Of a stretch of DNA of 64,000 bases, positions 26,696 to 34,631 are shown piece by piece. Source of the DNA: Candidatus Poribacteria bacterium (GTDB lineage: Bacteria > Poribacteria > WGA-4E > PCPOR2b); contig JAJDUM010000035.1 in the NCBI GenBank assembly GCA_022826645.1, forward strand, positions 1-64,000, written 5' to 3'. Under the pieces are notes generated by a model that was given only the letters and a program-made list of their open reading frames with translations, was not told where the DNA came from and made no database searches. Every line of letters starts with the position of its first letter. The first letter of the stretch is position 1. The position numbers and the translations under genes are program-made.

Positions 26696-27643
26696 ATGTC
26701 CAAACACAAAGTGTTGATGGCAAGGCGTGAAGATCCCGAAGTTGAAGCGATCCTTAAAGATGCTCCGTCAGAGGTAGATATTTACTTCCCAGCACCGGGC
26801 GAGGCATTGGACGATCACCTCGCAGATGCCGAGATTATTTACGGTGGGATTCGTGAAGCCGACCTGCCCAAAGCCAAATCGTTGCGCTGGGTGCAGCAAC
26901 CTTCAGCAGGGGTTGAAGGTACGATGTATCCCGCCTTCAAAGCAAGCGATGTCATTTTGACCAACTGTCAGAAACTGTATGGTCTCCAAATTTCTGAACA
27001 CGCCTTTGCACTCCTGCTTTCTCTGACCCGTAGTATTCCGACACAGTTGGAATTTATGAAGGAGAAACACTGGGAGCGGGTCCCGTGCGTTGAATTGGCG
27101 GGGATGACCATGGGAATTCTGGGGCTTGGCGGCATTGGTCGGGCAATCGCAGCGCGGGCAAAGGCATTCGAGTTGAAGGTGATTGCAGTTGATCCGGAAC
27201 CGATGGACAAACCGGATTGTGTCGATGAACTTGGGGGGCTGGATTGGCTTTCAGAATTCATGACGCAATCGAACCTCGTGATGGTCTGCTGTCCAAGCAC
27301 TCCACAAACCCACAAACTTCTATCGCACGATCAGTTTAATCTTCTACCGGATGGGAGTTATCTTGTCAACGTCAGTAGAGGTAAAGTGATTGATGAGGAA
27401 GCTATGATTGCAGCACTCCGGAGTGGCAAACTCGCGGGCGCGGGCTTAGATGTTACTTACACCGAACCGTGCCCACCGGATAGCCCACTATGGACAGAGC
27501 CAAATGTGATTTTGACCTCCCATAGCGCGGGTGCATCGCAGCACATGCGCGCCCGTGCGATGCGCTTGTTTGTTGATAATCTGCACCGTTACGTCAAAGG
27601 TGAAGCATTGGTCAACCTTGTGGACAAACAGAAGGGATATTAA
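26696..27643 (+). CDS. D-2-hydroxyacid dehydrogenase
   Basis: The 315-residue protein has the NAD-binding motif GILGLGGIGRAIA (about residues 138-150). The catalytic residues are in NVSRGKVIDEEAM (Arg, about 224), DVTYTEPCPPDSPLW (Glu, about 254) and ILTSHSAG (His, about 272). Members interconvert 2-keto acids and D-2-hydroxy acids. In this cluster it could reduce a keto acid released from sugar-acid breakdown. It ends the tightly spaced run starting at 23452. Confidence 0.92.
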   Translation: MSKHKVLMARREDPEVEAILKDAPSEVDIYFPAPGEALDDHLADAEIIYGGIREADLPKAKSLRWVQQPSAGVEGTMYPAFKASDVILTNCQKLYGLQISEHAFALLLSLTRSIPTQLEFMKEKHWERVPCVELAGMTMGILGLGGIGRAIAARAKAFELKVIAVDPEPMDKPDCVDELGGLDWLSEFMTQSNLVMVCCPSTPQTHKLLSHDQFNLLPDGSYLVNVSRGKVIDEEAMIAALRSGKLAGAGLDVTYTEPCPPDSPLWTEPNVILTSHSAGASQHMRARAMRLFVDNLHRYVKGEALVNLVDKQKGY

Positions 27644-27653
27644 AAGAGATTAG

Positions 27654-27680
27654 GTTCATTAGTTCATTGGTTCATTAGTT
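27654..27680. repeat. Short tandem repeat (GTTCATTRG)
   Basis: Three imperfect copies of a 9-mer (GTTCATTAG/GTTCATTGG) follow the hydroxyacid dehydrogenase gene. A related GGTTCATC...ATGAAC arrangement occurs at 62564-62590, so this may be a dispersed intergenic repeat family. Confidence 0.4.
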
Positions 27681-27787
27681 TGCGATATCCCTATATTGGC
27701 ACAGCGGTTACGACTTATAGCGTATGCCTACCACTATTAACTTGGGTGTAAGTCAATAAAATAGTGATGGATTTTATGATTGAGCCG

Positions 27788-27796
27788 TGCTATAAT
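27788..27796 (+). promoter_or_regulatory. Extended -10 promoter of the kinase gene
   Basis: TGC-TATAAT is an extended -10 element, with TATAAT at 27791-27796. No good -35 is visible, as is common for extended -10 promoters. A start near 27803 gives a leader of about 140 nt. Confidence 0.5.
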
Positions 27797-27944
27797 CGCT
27801 CGCTATAGAACCGCAGATTTAGTAGGACTTCGCGGATACTTTATTGTGTCCTTACGGATGTCGGATTCTCATACGAGCAGTTCCTATAACAACGATAAAA
27901 CCGTCACCACAGAACTGACGGAGCGAAAGAGAGGAGTTTTCATT

Positions 27945-28661
27945 ATGCGATGTGTCTTTGTTGGTATTGAATATGCTGGAAAATCAACCATAATTAAGCT
28001 GCTGGACGCCTATTATCGACAGCGCAGATTACCCGTCCACGGAGACGATCATTTTACTTTGCCGGATGCCTCTTTGAGTCCAGAATCACGGGCGTTGATG
28101 GTGAACTTTCCCGACGATGTAAAAGAACGTTCACAACGGATGCAGATTCAGTACCATGTTGAGGTAATTAAGAATTATCCGAATACGTTGATTGCGGGGT
28201 GGCATATCGAAGAATCGGTTTATTCAGATATGTATGGTGATGATCCGGACAGCCCTTACTATAAGAATTACTCATACAGAGCACAGCGGATTTATGAGGC
28301 GCAGGTGTTTGAAGCCCGCTTGCCCAACGTGGTTATGATTCATGTAACTGCTAGCGATGAAGCAATCCGGGAGCGGATGCACGCTGATCCACACGAATAC
28401 CAGATTATTAAAGAGGGAGATATTGCGGAGGTCAAACAGCGTTTCGAGGAGGAGATCGAGAAATCTCTCTTTACCCAGAACGGGCGCAAAATTGTGGTTG
28501 ACACTACAGGAAAAACCCCCGAACAATCCTTGGATGACCTGCTGATGCTTTCCGAACCTTTGATTACCCAAGAAGAGCTGGCTATCCGCTCTATACCGGT
28601 ACCTAACGGGGAATATGAGGTTCGATATGAAAACGGTGTGCGAAAGACGATACCAGTATAG
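27945..28661 (+). CDS. P-loop kinase, thymidylate-kinase-like
   Basis: The ATG at 27945 follows GAGGAG; the same frame is open 165 bp further upstream but that stretch includes the promoter. The 238-residue protein starts MRCVFVGIEYAGKSTIIKLL, with Walker A G-x4-GKST (about residues 7-15), and has the DDHF acidic loop and a lid-like RERMHAD segment. The fold suggests a nucleotide or small-molecule kinase. It is not a clear Tmk because the thymidine-binding DRY motif was not seen. The C-terminal 30 residues (IPVPNGEYEVRYENGVRK) form an unusual extension. Confidence 0.65.
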   Translation: MRCVFVGIEYAGKSTIIKLLDAYYRQRRLPVHGDDHFTLPDASLSPESRALMVNFPDDVKERSQRMQIQYHVEVIKNYPNTLIAGWHIEESVYSDMYGDDPDSPYYKNYSYRAQRIYEAQVFEARLPNVVMIHVTASDEAIRERMHADPHEYQIIKEGDIAEVKQRFEEEIEKSLFTQNGRKIVVDTTGKTPEQSLDDLLMLSEPLITQEELAIRSIPVPNGEYEVRYENGVRKTIPV

Positions 28662-28751
28662 CAACCTGAGTGCTATCCTTCATCTGATCTACTGTTTCTT
28701 CACGCCTTTTAATCTGATGCCCAAGTCAGTAGCAGAAGCGTAAGGTTGTAT

Positions 28752-28794
28752 AGGAAGGAAAAAGGACCTTCTCACGGTACTTTTCCTTCCTTTT
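28752..28794. terminator. Bidirectional terminator between convergent genes
   Basis: AGGAAGGAAAA (28752-28762) pairs with TTTTCCTTCCT (28781-28791), with a smaller AAGG/CCTT hairpin inside. It serves the kinase gene on the left and the BatD-like gene on the right, which converge here. Confidence 0.75.
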
Positions 28795-28823
28795 CTCATC
28801 TCTGCAAATCTCAAATGCAGCAG

Positions 28824-29855
28824 CTATAGATTCTCATCAATCTTGCCTTCCTGCTCCCTCTCCTGTCCTATCCTCGACTGTTTCGTCTCATCGACAATTC
28901 GACGTGCCTCCTCCATTCGCTCATGAGCCTCCGGTTTTGTGGGACCATAGCGGGCAAATTTAACAAGGTCACAGTTGGTGAAAAATTGCTGCACTCGTTC
29001 TCTCGGCGTATCTTCGGTCTGTAAACGGTCGAGCAGCTCTTCGGTGGTCAATTCAAGTGCCGGGATATGATATCGCGCGGCGATATATTGACGGAGGACG
29101 TGAGAAATTTCTGTGTGGTACACCTTCATTTTCCCCTGTGCAATCCAATTCATTCCCTCAATCCAACCCAGCCGTTCATAAGCAATCTCGTGCGGTTGGC
29201 GTTGGGATACTACTTCTGACTGGAGATCTACAGGCTTAGCCCGTTTGCGAAGGTATAGGAGACCAACCGCCCCAACGATTATGATTAGTAGAAGCACTAC
29301 TGAAATGTACAGAAACCAGTTTGGAGGCGCAGACCAAGGTCCCTTAATTCCTTTCAGTTCTGTGGTGCCAGGGGATTTGACAGACCGAACTTCAAACAGG
29401 TAGGCAGGTGTTTGGATACTTCCGGTATCTCCATCAGCACCGGTGTATTTGATTGTGATGGGAGGAAGGGTGTGCGTACCAGTAGTAAAGGCACGTAGTG
29501 GATATATGGCCTCATAGCGTACCTTTCCTATCGGCACGTCCTCGGATCTGATATGTTTTACTTGAGGTTTATCCCCTTCTAGATGTTCTTGCTCGCTGAC
29601 CGTCATTGGATCTAAGTAGATATGCAAACTTTCATCGGCTTCAATTTGCAGGCGCAGCTGAACTGGAGTTCCGATTGTAATATCGTCCGGATCAAATCGG
29701 TGCGAAAGGATCCGAATGGCTTCTTGAGCAAATACTGCTTCAGGGACCGCAAGAAATAGAATGGGAACAACAATAAGCCAGAGAAGGAAGGAAGGAAAAG
29801 ATGGGAGATCTGGGGGATTCGGATGAGATGATCGCGAGAAGAGCCTTAGACACAT
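28824..29855 (-). CDS. BatD-like membrane-anchored protein
   Basis: The 343-residue protein has an N-terminal signal/anchor helix ending near AVFAQEA (about residue 44). A periplasmic beta-sandwich follows (FTTGTHTLPPITIKYTG is typical of BatD), then a membrane helix (about 186-207) and a charged cytoplasmic C-terminal domain of about 130 residues. BatD proteins accompany MoxR ATPases and VWA proteins in envelope-associated complexes. The rest of such a system is not adjacent. Related VWA, DUF4159 and DUF4175 genes occur at 51053-57519. Confidence 0.65.
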   Translation of the reverse strand: MCLRLFSRSSHPNPPDLPSFPSFLLWLIVVPILFLAVPEAVFAQEAIRILSHRFDPDDITIGTPVQLRLQIEADESLHIYLDPMTVSEQEHLEGDKPQVKHIRSEDVPIGKVRYEAIYPLRAFTTGTHTLPPITIKYTGADGDTGSIQTPAYLFEVRSVKSPGTTELKGIKGPWSAPPNWFLYISVVLLLIIIVGAVGLLYLRKRAKPVDLQSEVVSQRQPHEIAYERLGWIEGMNWIAQGKMKVYHTEISHVLRQYIAARYHIPALELTTEELLDRLQTEDTPRERVQQFFTNCDLVKFARYGPTKPEAHERMEEARRIVDETKQSRIGQEREQEGKIDENL

Positions 29856-29933
29856 TTTCAGTTTAGAAATTTAGAACACACCAATCTGTGATAGGTTCAA
29901 ACCGCACCAAATTCTACATTCAAACATCCGTAG

Positions 29934-30548
29934 TCAACCCGTTTGTTCTTCCGCGTACTCTTGAATGGGTCGAACAACAATAGATTTTGGAGTTGTTGGG
30001 CATTGATACTGGCACACGCCGCAACCGACACAATCAACAGGAAGAACTTCGACCCGTTTTTCGGAATCGATCCGAATTGCCTTTTCGCCAATTGGGCAGC
30101 TATCAACACAATCACGGCAATCGACCCCGTTGGAGCGCAAACAGATATCATAATTGACTTCGGCTAAACCGATCTGAATTTCATGGACAGATAGCTGCTG
30201 CAAAGCACCGCTTGGGCATACTTGCATACATTCAAGTGTATCACAGACAACGCACGGTTGATCGTCTGGATCGATGTAGGGCGTCTCTGCCAGATTGGGT
30301 TGGTCGCTCTGCAAGGACTGAATGGCATCTGCGGGACAGCTATCAACACAGTGTCCACATCGCAAACAGGTCTCCAAAAACAGCGGTTCCGGGAGTGCGC
30401 CCGGCGGTCGCAATAGGGTTTTCTCGGCGGGAAGATGTTCCCCAATCTGTGTATCCAGATATTCAGCGACCGGCTGAACGAGTTTTGTAAATGCCTCTTG
30501 GAAGAAGGCACGCCTACCTTGCGGTCTCTCATCGTCAGATTCTGCCAT
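29934..30548 (-). CDS. 4Fe-4S ferredoxin-type protein (NapF/MauM-like)
   Basis: I prefer the ATG at 30548, since AAGGGGTG is upstream, over a GTG at 30557. The 204-residue protein has several Cys clusters: CLRCGHCVDSCP (about 63-74), CVVCDTLECMQVCP (about 99-112), CRDCVDSCP and CVGCGVCQYQCP, enough for four [4Fe-4S] clusters. The N-terminus (GRRAFFQEAF) resembles the twin-arginine-adjacent start of NapF/NapG/MauM ferredoxins, but no clear Tat peptide is seen. It should carry electrons for an unidentified oxidoreductase. Confidence 0.85.
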   Translation of the reverse strand: MAESDDERPQGRRAFFQEAFTKLVQPVAEYLDTQIGEHLPAEKTLLRPPGALPEPLFLETCLRCGHCVDSCPADAIQSLQSDQPNLAETPYIDPDDQPCVVCDTLECMQVCPSGALQQLSVHEIQIGLAEVNYDICLRSNGVDCRDCVDSCPIGEKAIRIDSEKRVEVLPVDCVGCGVCQYQCPTTPKSIVVRPIQEYAEEQTG

Positions 30549-30616
30549 TTGACACACCCCTTACGTGCACCGCGAAAGTAAGTGGAAACTACCTCTTCAC
30601 CCGCTCGTACCAGAAG

Positions 30617-31774
30617 TTATTGTGACAGCGGATAATCGTAGAGGCGGTAGCGTTTATAAAGTGTCGCCCCCATGTTTTCGAGCGCACGATTCATCAGCGT
30701 ATTGTCTTCCAAAACCCACGACATTTCCCCTCGGCGATATCCTTTTGCGACCCCAATATTATACACTTCGTAGTACATCAGCGCATCAATTCCTTTTTCG
30801 CGGTATTCTTCCTTGATCCCAAACGTTATCGCCCGAGCGGTGTCAATTTTACGCTTGTGCCAGAGAAGTTTGAGAAGCCCGAAGGGAAACAGGCGGCCGT
30901 TGATGTGCTTTAGCGCAACATAAAGATCAGGCAACGCAAGGATAAAGGCGACAGGTTCCTCTTCAACTTCGGCAAACAGGAGCAGATCAGGGTCGATGAT
31001 CTGGATTAGCTCGTGTGCGATGTAATCGATCTCTCTGTCCGTCATTGGGACAAACCCCCAATTCTGCTTCCACGCAGCATTATAGATCTCTTTGAAATGC
31101 TGAATTTCCTGATGGATCTGTTTTTTGACGAGAGGCCGTATTGTGATTTTTTTACGCTTTTTTATCCATTGTACTGTCCGTTCAAGACGTTCAGGCACCT
31201 GTACATCATCAGTTATCTCGTACGCGAGCAGATCCTTTGCCTTCTTGAAGCCGAATCCATCAATGAGATCGGAGTAGTAGGGTGGATTGTAGGACATCAA
31301 AATCATGGGAGAGGAATCAAATCCATCAATAAGCAATCCACAATCATCGTTTGTTGAGTAGTTCACGGGACCGCGCATTACTTCGAGTTTGCGTTCCCGC
31401 AACCATTGAGCGGCGTAGGAAAACAGTGCCGCTGCGACGTCGGCATCTTCGATAGACTCAAAAAACCCAAAAAAGCCAACCTGTTCTTGGTGGAAATCGA
31501 TATGGGCATCATTTTTGATGGCAACAATTCGCCCTACAACCCGTCCTTCCCGTCGCGCTATCAGAAATTCGGCTTCGGCATGGTCAAAGAAGGGATGCCG
31601 GGATTTATCAAGGCGTTTCTTGAGATCGCTGCGTAGCGGGGGCACCCAGTAGGGATCGTTGCGATAGATTGTCCAGGACAGGTTGATGAATGCTCTTAGA
31701 TCGGCGGGGGACTGGACAGGAGTAACATCAATCTCAGGAGATTGTCTACTGGAACGCATTTTGTGACAGTTCAC
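30617..31774 (-). CDS. GNAT-like N-acyltransferase, possible bacterial ceramide synthase
   Basis: The 385-residue protein starts at a GTG; an ATG at 31759 is an alternative. It has a two-part acyl-CoA N-acyltransferase pattern, with RGPVNYSTNDDCGLLIDGF (about residues 135-153) and NPPYYSDLIDGFGFKKAKDLLAY following. A C-terminal acetyltransferase-like end contains GIKEEYREKGIDALMYYE. This protein type occurs beside serine-palmitoyltransferase genes in several bacterial groups, and bacterial ceramide synthase has been described as an acyltransferase of this superfamily. The 22-bp gap to a serine-palmitoyltransferase-like gene upstream therefore suggests N-acylation of a sphingoid base. That is inference. 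Confidence 0.55.
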   Translation of the reverse strand: MNCHKMRSSRQSPEIDVTPVQSPADLRAFINLSWTIYRNDPYWVPPLRSDLKKRLDKSRHPFFDHAEAEFLIARREGRVVGRIVAIKNDAHIDFHQEQVGFFGFFESIEDADVAAALFSYAAQWLRERKLEVMRGPVNYSTNDDCGLLIDGFDSSPMILMSYNPPYYSDLIDGFGFKKAKDLLAYEITDDVQVPERLERTVQWIKKRKKITIRPLVKKQIHQEIQHFKEIYNAAWKQNWGFVPMTDREIDYIAHELIQIIDPDLLLFAEVEEEPVAFILALPDLYVALKHINGRLFPFGLLKLLWHKRKIDTARAITFGIKEEYREKGIDALMYYEVYNIGVAKGYRRGEMSWVLEDNTLMNRALENMGATLYKRYRLYDYPLSQ

Positions 31775-31796
31775 CTACTTTTAGATAATACTGCTT

Positions 31797-33002
31797 TTAG
31801 ATTAATCCCAATTTTCTGCCCACTTTATCAAATTTTTCAAGGACAAAATCGAGCTGTTTATCGGTGTGGCTTGCCATATAACTGGTGCGTAGGCGTGAAC
31901 CACTGGGAGGTACCGCTGGACTGACCACGGGATTCGTGAAAACACCTTCATCGAACAGGTGCTTCCATAGCAAAAAGGTATTCATATCATCACCAACTAT
32001 CACTGGAACAACTGGGGTTTGTGTGTCCCCGATGTCATAGCCCATCAATCGGAGAGTTTCCTGCATCTTTCGTGCATTTTCCCATAATCGCTTGCGTCGT
32101 TCCGGCTCACCTTTGATAATTTCTAGGGCGGCATGGACGGTTGCAACCGCTGATGGTGGCATACTTGCGCTGAAAAGGAAGGTGTTTGCGTGGTGTTTCA
32201 AGTAATCGATGACAGCGGCTTCTGCAGCGATAAATCCACCAATACACGCAAAAGACTTGCTGAACGTCCCCATAATCAGATCAACGTCCTCCTCGACCCC
32301 AAAGTGTTCAGCGGTTCCGGCACCGGTTGGACCGAGGACACCAACGCCGTGTGCGTCGTCAACCATTAAGCGACACCGATGTTTCCGAGCCACTTCTATA
32401 ACGCCTGGAAGGTCACCAATATCGCCTTCCATACTGTAAACCCCCTCAACGATAATCAGTTTTTCTCGCTCAGGAACAGCATTTTCCAATTTGCTATCTA
32501 GATCCTCCATGTCGTTGTGTCGGAACCTAATCATCTCGCCCCACGAGAGGCGGCACCCATCAACAACACACGCATGACTCAATGAATCGATGAAAGCGAT
32601 GTTTCTACGTCCTACGAGGGTATCAATAACGCCTAAGTTAACTTGAAATCCGGTGCTAAAGACCAGTGCGGCTTCCTTGTGAACAAACTCTGCAAGTGCT
32701 TCTTCAAGCGCAATATGGATATCGAGAGTTCCGTTCAAAAACCGGCTGCCTGTACAGCCAGAACCATACTTTCTGCCAGCTATCTCTGCAGCTTCAAGGA
32801 CTTTAGGGTGATGTGTCAGTCCGAGGTAGTTATTCGATCCGATCATCACCTTTTTCTCGCCATTGATTACGATTTCTGTATCTGCGGAAGATTCGATTGG
32901 AATGAAATAAGGATAGATACCTGCTTCGACTACTGCTTTATATTCTTGTCCGCGTGTGCTAATGCCATTGCTGAAATCGTAGCATTTCTCAAATATATCC
33001 AT
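31797..33002 (-). CDS. Alpha-oxoamine synthase, serine-palmitoyltransferase-like
   Basis: The 401-residue PLP enzyme condenses an amino acid with an acyl-CoA. Key elements are GSNNYLGLTHHPKV (about residues 55-68), GSGCTGSRFLNGTLDIH (about 79-95), DDAHGVGVLGPTG (about 215-227) and the PLP-lysine motif GTFSKSFACIGGF (about 247-259). The family contains BioF, Kbl, HemA and serine palmitoyltransferase. The extended N-terminus with INGEKKVMIGSNNYLGL resembles Bacteroidetes serine palmitoyltransferases. The neighbouring acyltransferase gene supports sphingolipid synthesis. A BioF or Kbl role cannot be excluded; no bio or tdh genes are nearby. GGAGAG precedes the ATG. Confidence 0.75.
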   Translation of the reverse strand: MDIFEKCYDFSNGISTRGQEYKAVVEAGIYPYFIPIESSADTEIVINGEKKVMIGSNNYLGLTHHPKVLEAAEIAGRKYGSGCTGSRFLNGTLDIHIALEEALAEFVHKEAALVFSTGFQVNLGVIDTLVGRRNIAFIDSLSHACVVDGCRLSWGEMIRFRHNDMEDLDSKLENAVPEREKLIIVEGVYSMEGDIGDLPGVIEVARKHRCRLMVDDAHGVGVLGPTGAGTAEHFGVEEDVDLIMGTFSKSFACIGGFIAAEAAVIDYLKHHANTFLFSASMPPSAVATVHAALEIIKGEPERRKRLWENARKMQETLRLMGYDIGDTQTPVVPVIVGDDMNTFLLWKHLFDEGVFTNPVVSPAVPPSGSRLRTSYMASHTDKQLDFVLEKFDKVGRKLGLI

Positions 33003-33215
33003 TCATCGACTCTCCTGATATGCTATGCGCCGAACATGTAAGAGGTACACAGTTCTGCCGACGTTTCTAAATCAAGGTTCCAACGCGGTCAGTTGCAATG
33101 CGTATGCCCGGAATTGAGGAACTGTTTTCTTGTCGTTGGTGAGGAGGGAATACTCGAATGCACCTGAGGGCGGTATAAAAGGGAAAGTGGTCGAATTTTC
33201 ACATTCCATGCCCAG

Positions 33216-34067
33216 TCATTGTAATTGGAACAGGAGTTTAGCGTAGACGATATTCTTGGTGAAAAGCAGTGGATCCATTTTTTTTCTGTAGTAACTATAA
33301 ATTTGTAGGGTCTTATTTATCTGCTTCCGAAAGACGAATTTAATGACCGACGTTTTTAGAGGCGAGGTTGATGACACAAAATGATTTAACATCTTTACTC
33401 CCGGCTCCACATAATTCTGCATTGATTCGCACATAAAATTGATAGTCGGGAGTATGTTTCGAGTTATATCAACCTTTTCGAGTAACAACAGACTGTGCTT
33501 CTCAGCAATTTTAATATAACCCTCGATGGTATTGGGAATCTCCGCAATTTGACTGCTATCGTCTTTTCTAAACATCCCCGCGACAAGCAAATATCCCTCA
33601 GGTAATAGGTATGAAGCGCATCGACGGAAACCGATTTCAGTTGGAAAATAGTTCTGAGATTCGCTCATGAGAATCAAGTTGAACTTATCATCGATGTCGA
33701 GATCTTCAAATTTTGTCTGCAAGAAGGTTAATCTTGGAATATGGTTCCCGAAATATTTTGCATGATTACTATCCGGCGAAATCGCAGTTACATCATATCC
33801 CAATTTTGCGAGTGCTCTCGCCACATCACCAATGCCACAGCCGACATCCAGAATACTCTTCACATTCTCAGGAATCGTCGCCATGAGCATATCTGTATAT
33901 TTTTGCTGCCCGTCTCGCAAACATTCGAGGGTTAATTTACCACTTTGTGTTCGTTCTTCGCTGTCCTCCCAATATCCGTAGTGCAACGAGTTCAATTTCA
34001 AGATTTCTGTGCAAAAAAACAGTTCCAAGTCTAAGCCATCAAATTCAGTGATGTTCTGCTTACCCAT
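33216..34067 (-). CDS. Class I SAM-dependent methyltransferase
   Basis: The 283-residue protein has the SAM-binding motif I ILDVGCGIGDVARAL (about residues 71-85), an acidic loop (ISPDSNH) and motif LILMSES (about 130), followed by YLLPEGYLLVAG. The start region (LFFCTEILKLNSLHYGYWED) resembles UbiE/cyclopropane-synthase-type methyltransferases. The C-terminal third is basic and aromatic-rich. The substrate is unknown. It lies 213 bp upstream of the serine-palmitoyltransferase-like gene, so a lipid-related role is possible but unsupported. Confidence 0.8.
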   Translation of the reverse strand: MGKQNITEFDGLDLELFFCTEILKLNSLHYGYWEDSEERTQSGKLTLECLRDGQQKYTDMLMATIPENVKSILDVGCGIGDVARALAKLGYDVTAISPDSNHAKYFGNHIPRLTFLQTKFEDLDIDDKFNLILMSESQNYFPTEIGFRRCASYLLPEGYLLVAGMFRKDDSSQIAEIPNTIEGYIKIAEKHSLLLLEKVDITRNILPTINFMCESMQNYVEPGVKMLNHFVSSTSPLKTSVIKFVFRKQINKTLQIYSYYRKKMDPLLFTKNIVYAKLLFQLQ

Positions 34068-34631
34068 ACGATCTTCCGCTTTAGGTTCTTTGACATTGCA
34101 ACGAAATCAGATAGGATCTAACGCAAATCGCTACCAAATGAAATTCATTCGGTTCATAGACCACAAGCGTTTTGGATGCCTCAATCAACGTGAAAAATCT
34201 AAAGGGATTGCACCCAACTCTGAGTTTATCAGTAACGCCCGTTCTGGACGACTTAGCATGTACTTGTAATATAGGCAGGAATCTCAGAGGAGGCATCGTA
34301 ATTACAAAAGAACGCCTGAAACGGTGCCACATCGTCCTAAACATGTCACACCGGTAATGTGATGCCTCTCTATCTGAGTGTAGGTCGGATATTTTGAGTT
34401 CTGTTGGATAAGATCTGTACAACCCTGATTGACGGTTATGGTAGATTTTAGAATTACTTGAACACTCTCAATGCACAACCAACCCCCTAAATCCCCCTTG
34501 TCAGGGGGACTTTGAAAACTTCTCGAAGGTTGGAGTTATTGATAGTGTCTACTTATTTGTCTAATTCACCATAAATTACCGTTGTTATTGTAGCGCACCG
34601 TCACCACTGATCTGGCTAGACCATTGCTGGA
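34068..34631. other. Intergenic region with a MITE-like repeat
   Basis: There is no supported gene in these 564 bp. The segment 34436-34575 is a dispersed repeat copy (see separate entry). The part at 34081-34430 holds an unsupported 113-codon open frame on the minus strand with no recognisable domain or ribosome site. Confidence 0.5.
34436..34575. repeat. MITE-like dispersed element, copy B
   Basis: This roughly 140-bp relative of 20481-20612 has the longer internal hairpin, CCCCCTTGTCAGGGGG, preceded by CCCCCTAAAT. It ends TCTAATTCACCATAAA, which is an imperfect inverse of its left end TTATGGTAGATTTTAGA. It carries no coding sequence. Confidence 0.65.

Noticed and set aside
34081-34422. 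113-codon open frame on the minus strand in the gap before the methyltransferase
   Set aside because: No ribosome site, no family signature and odd composition. It could be a decayed gene but there is no support.
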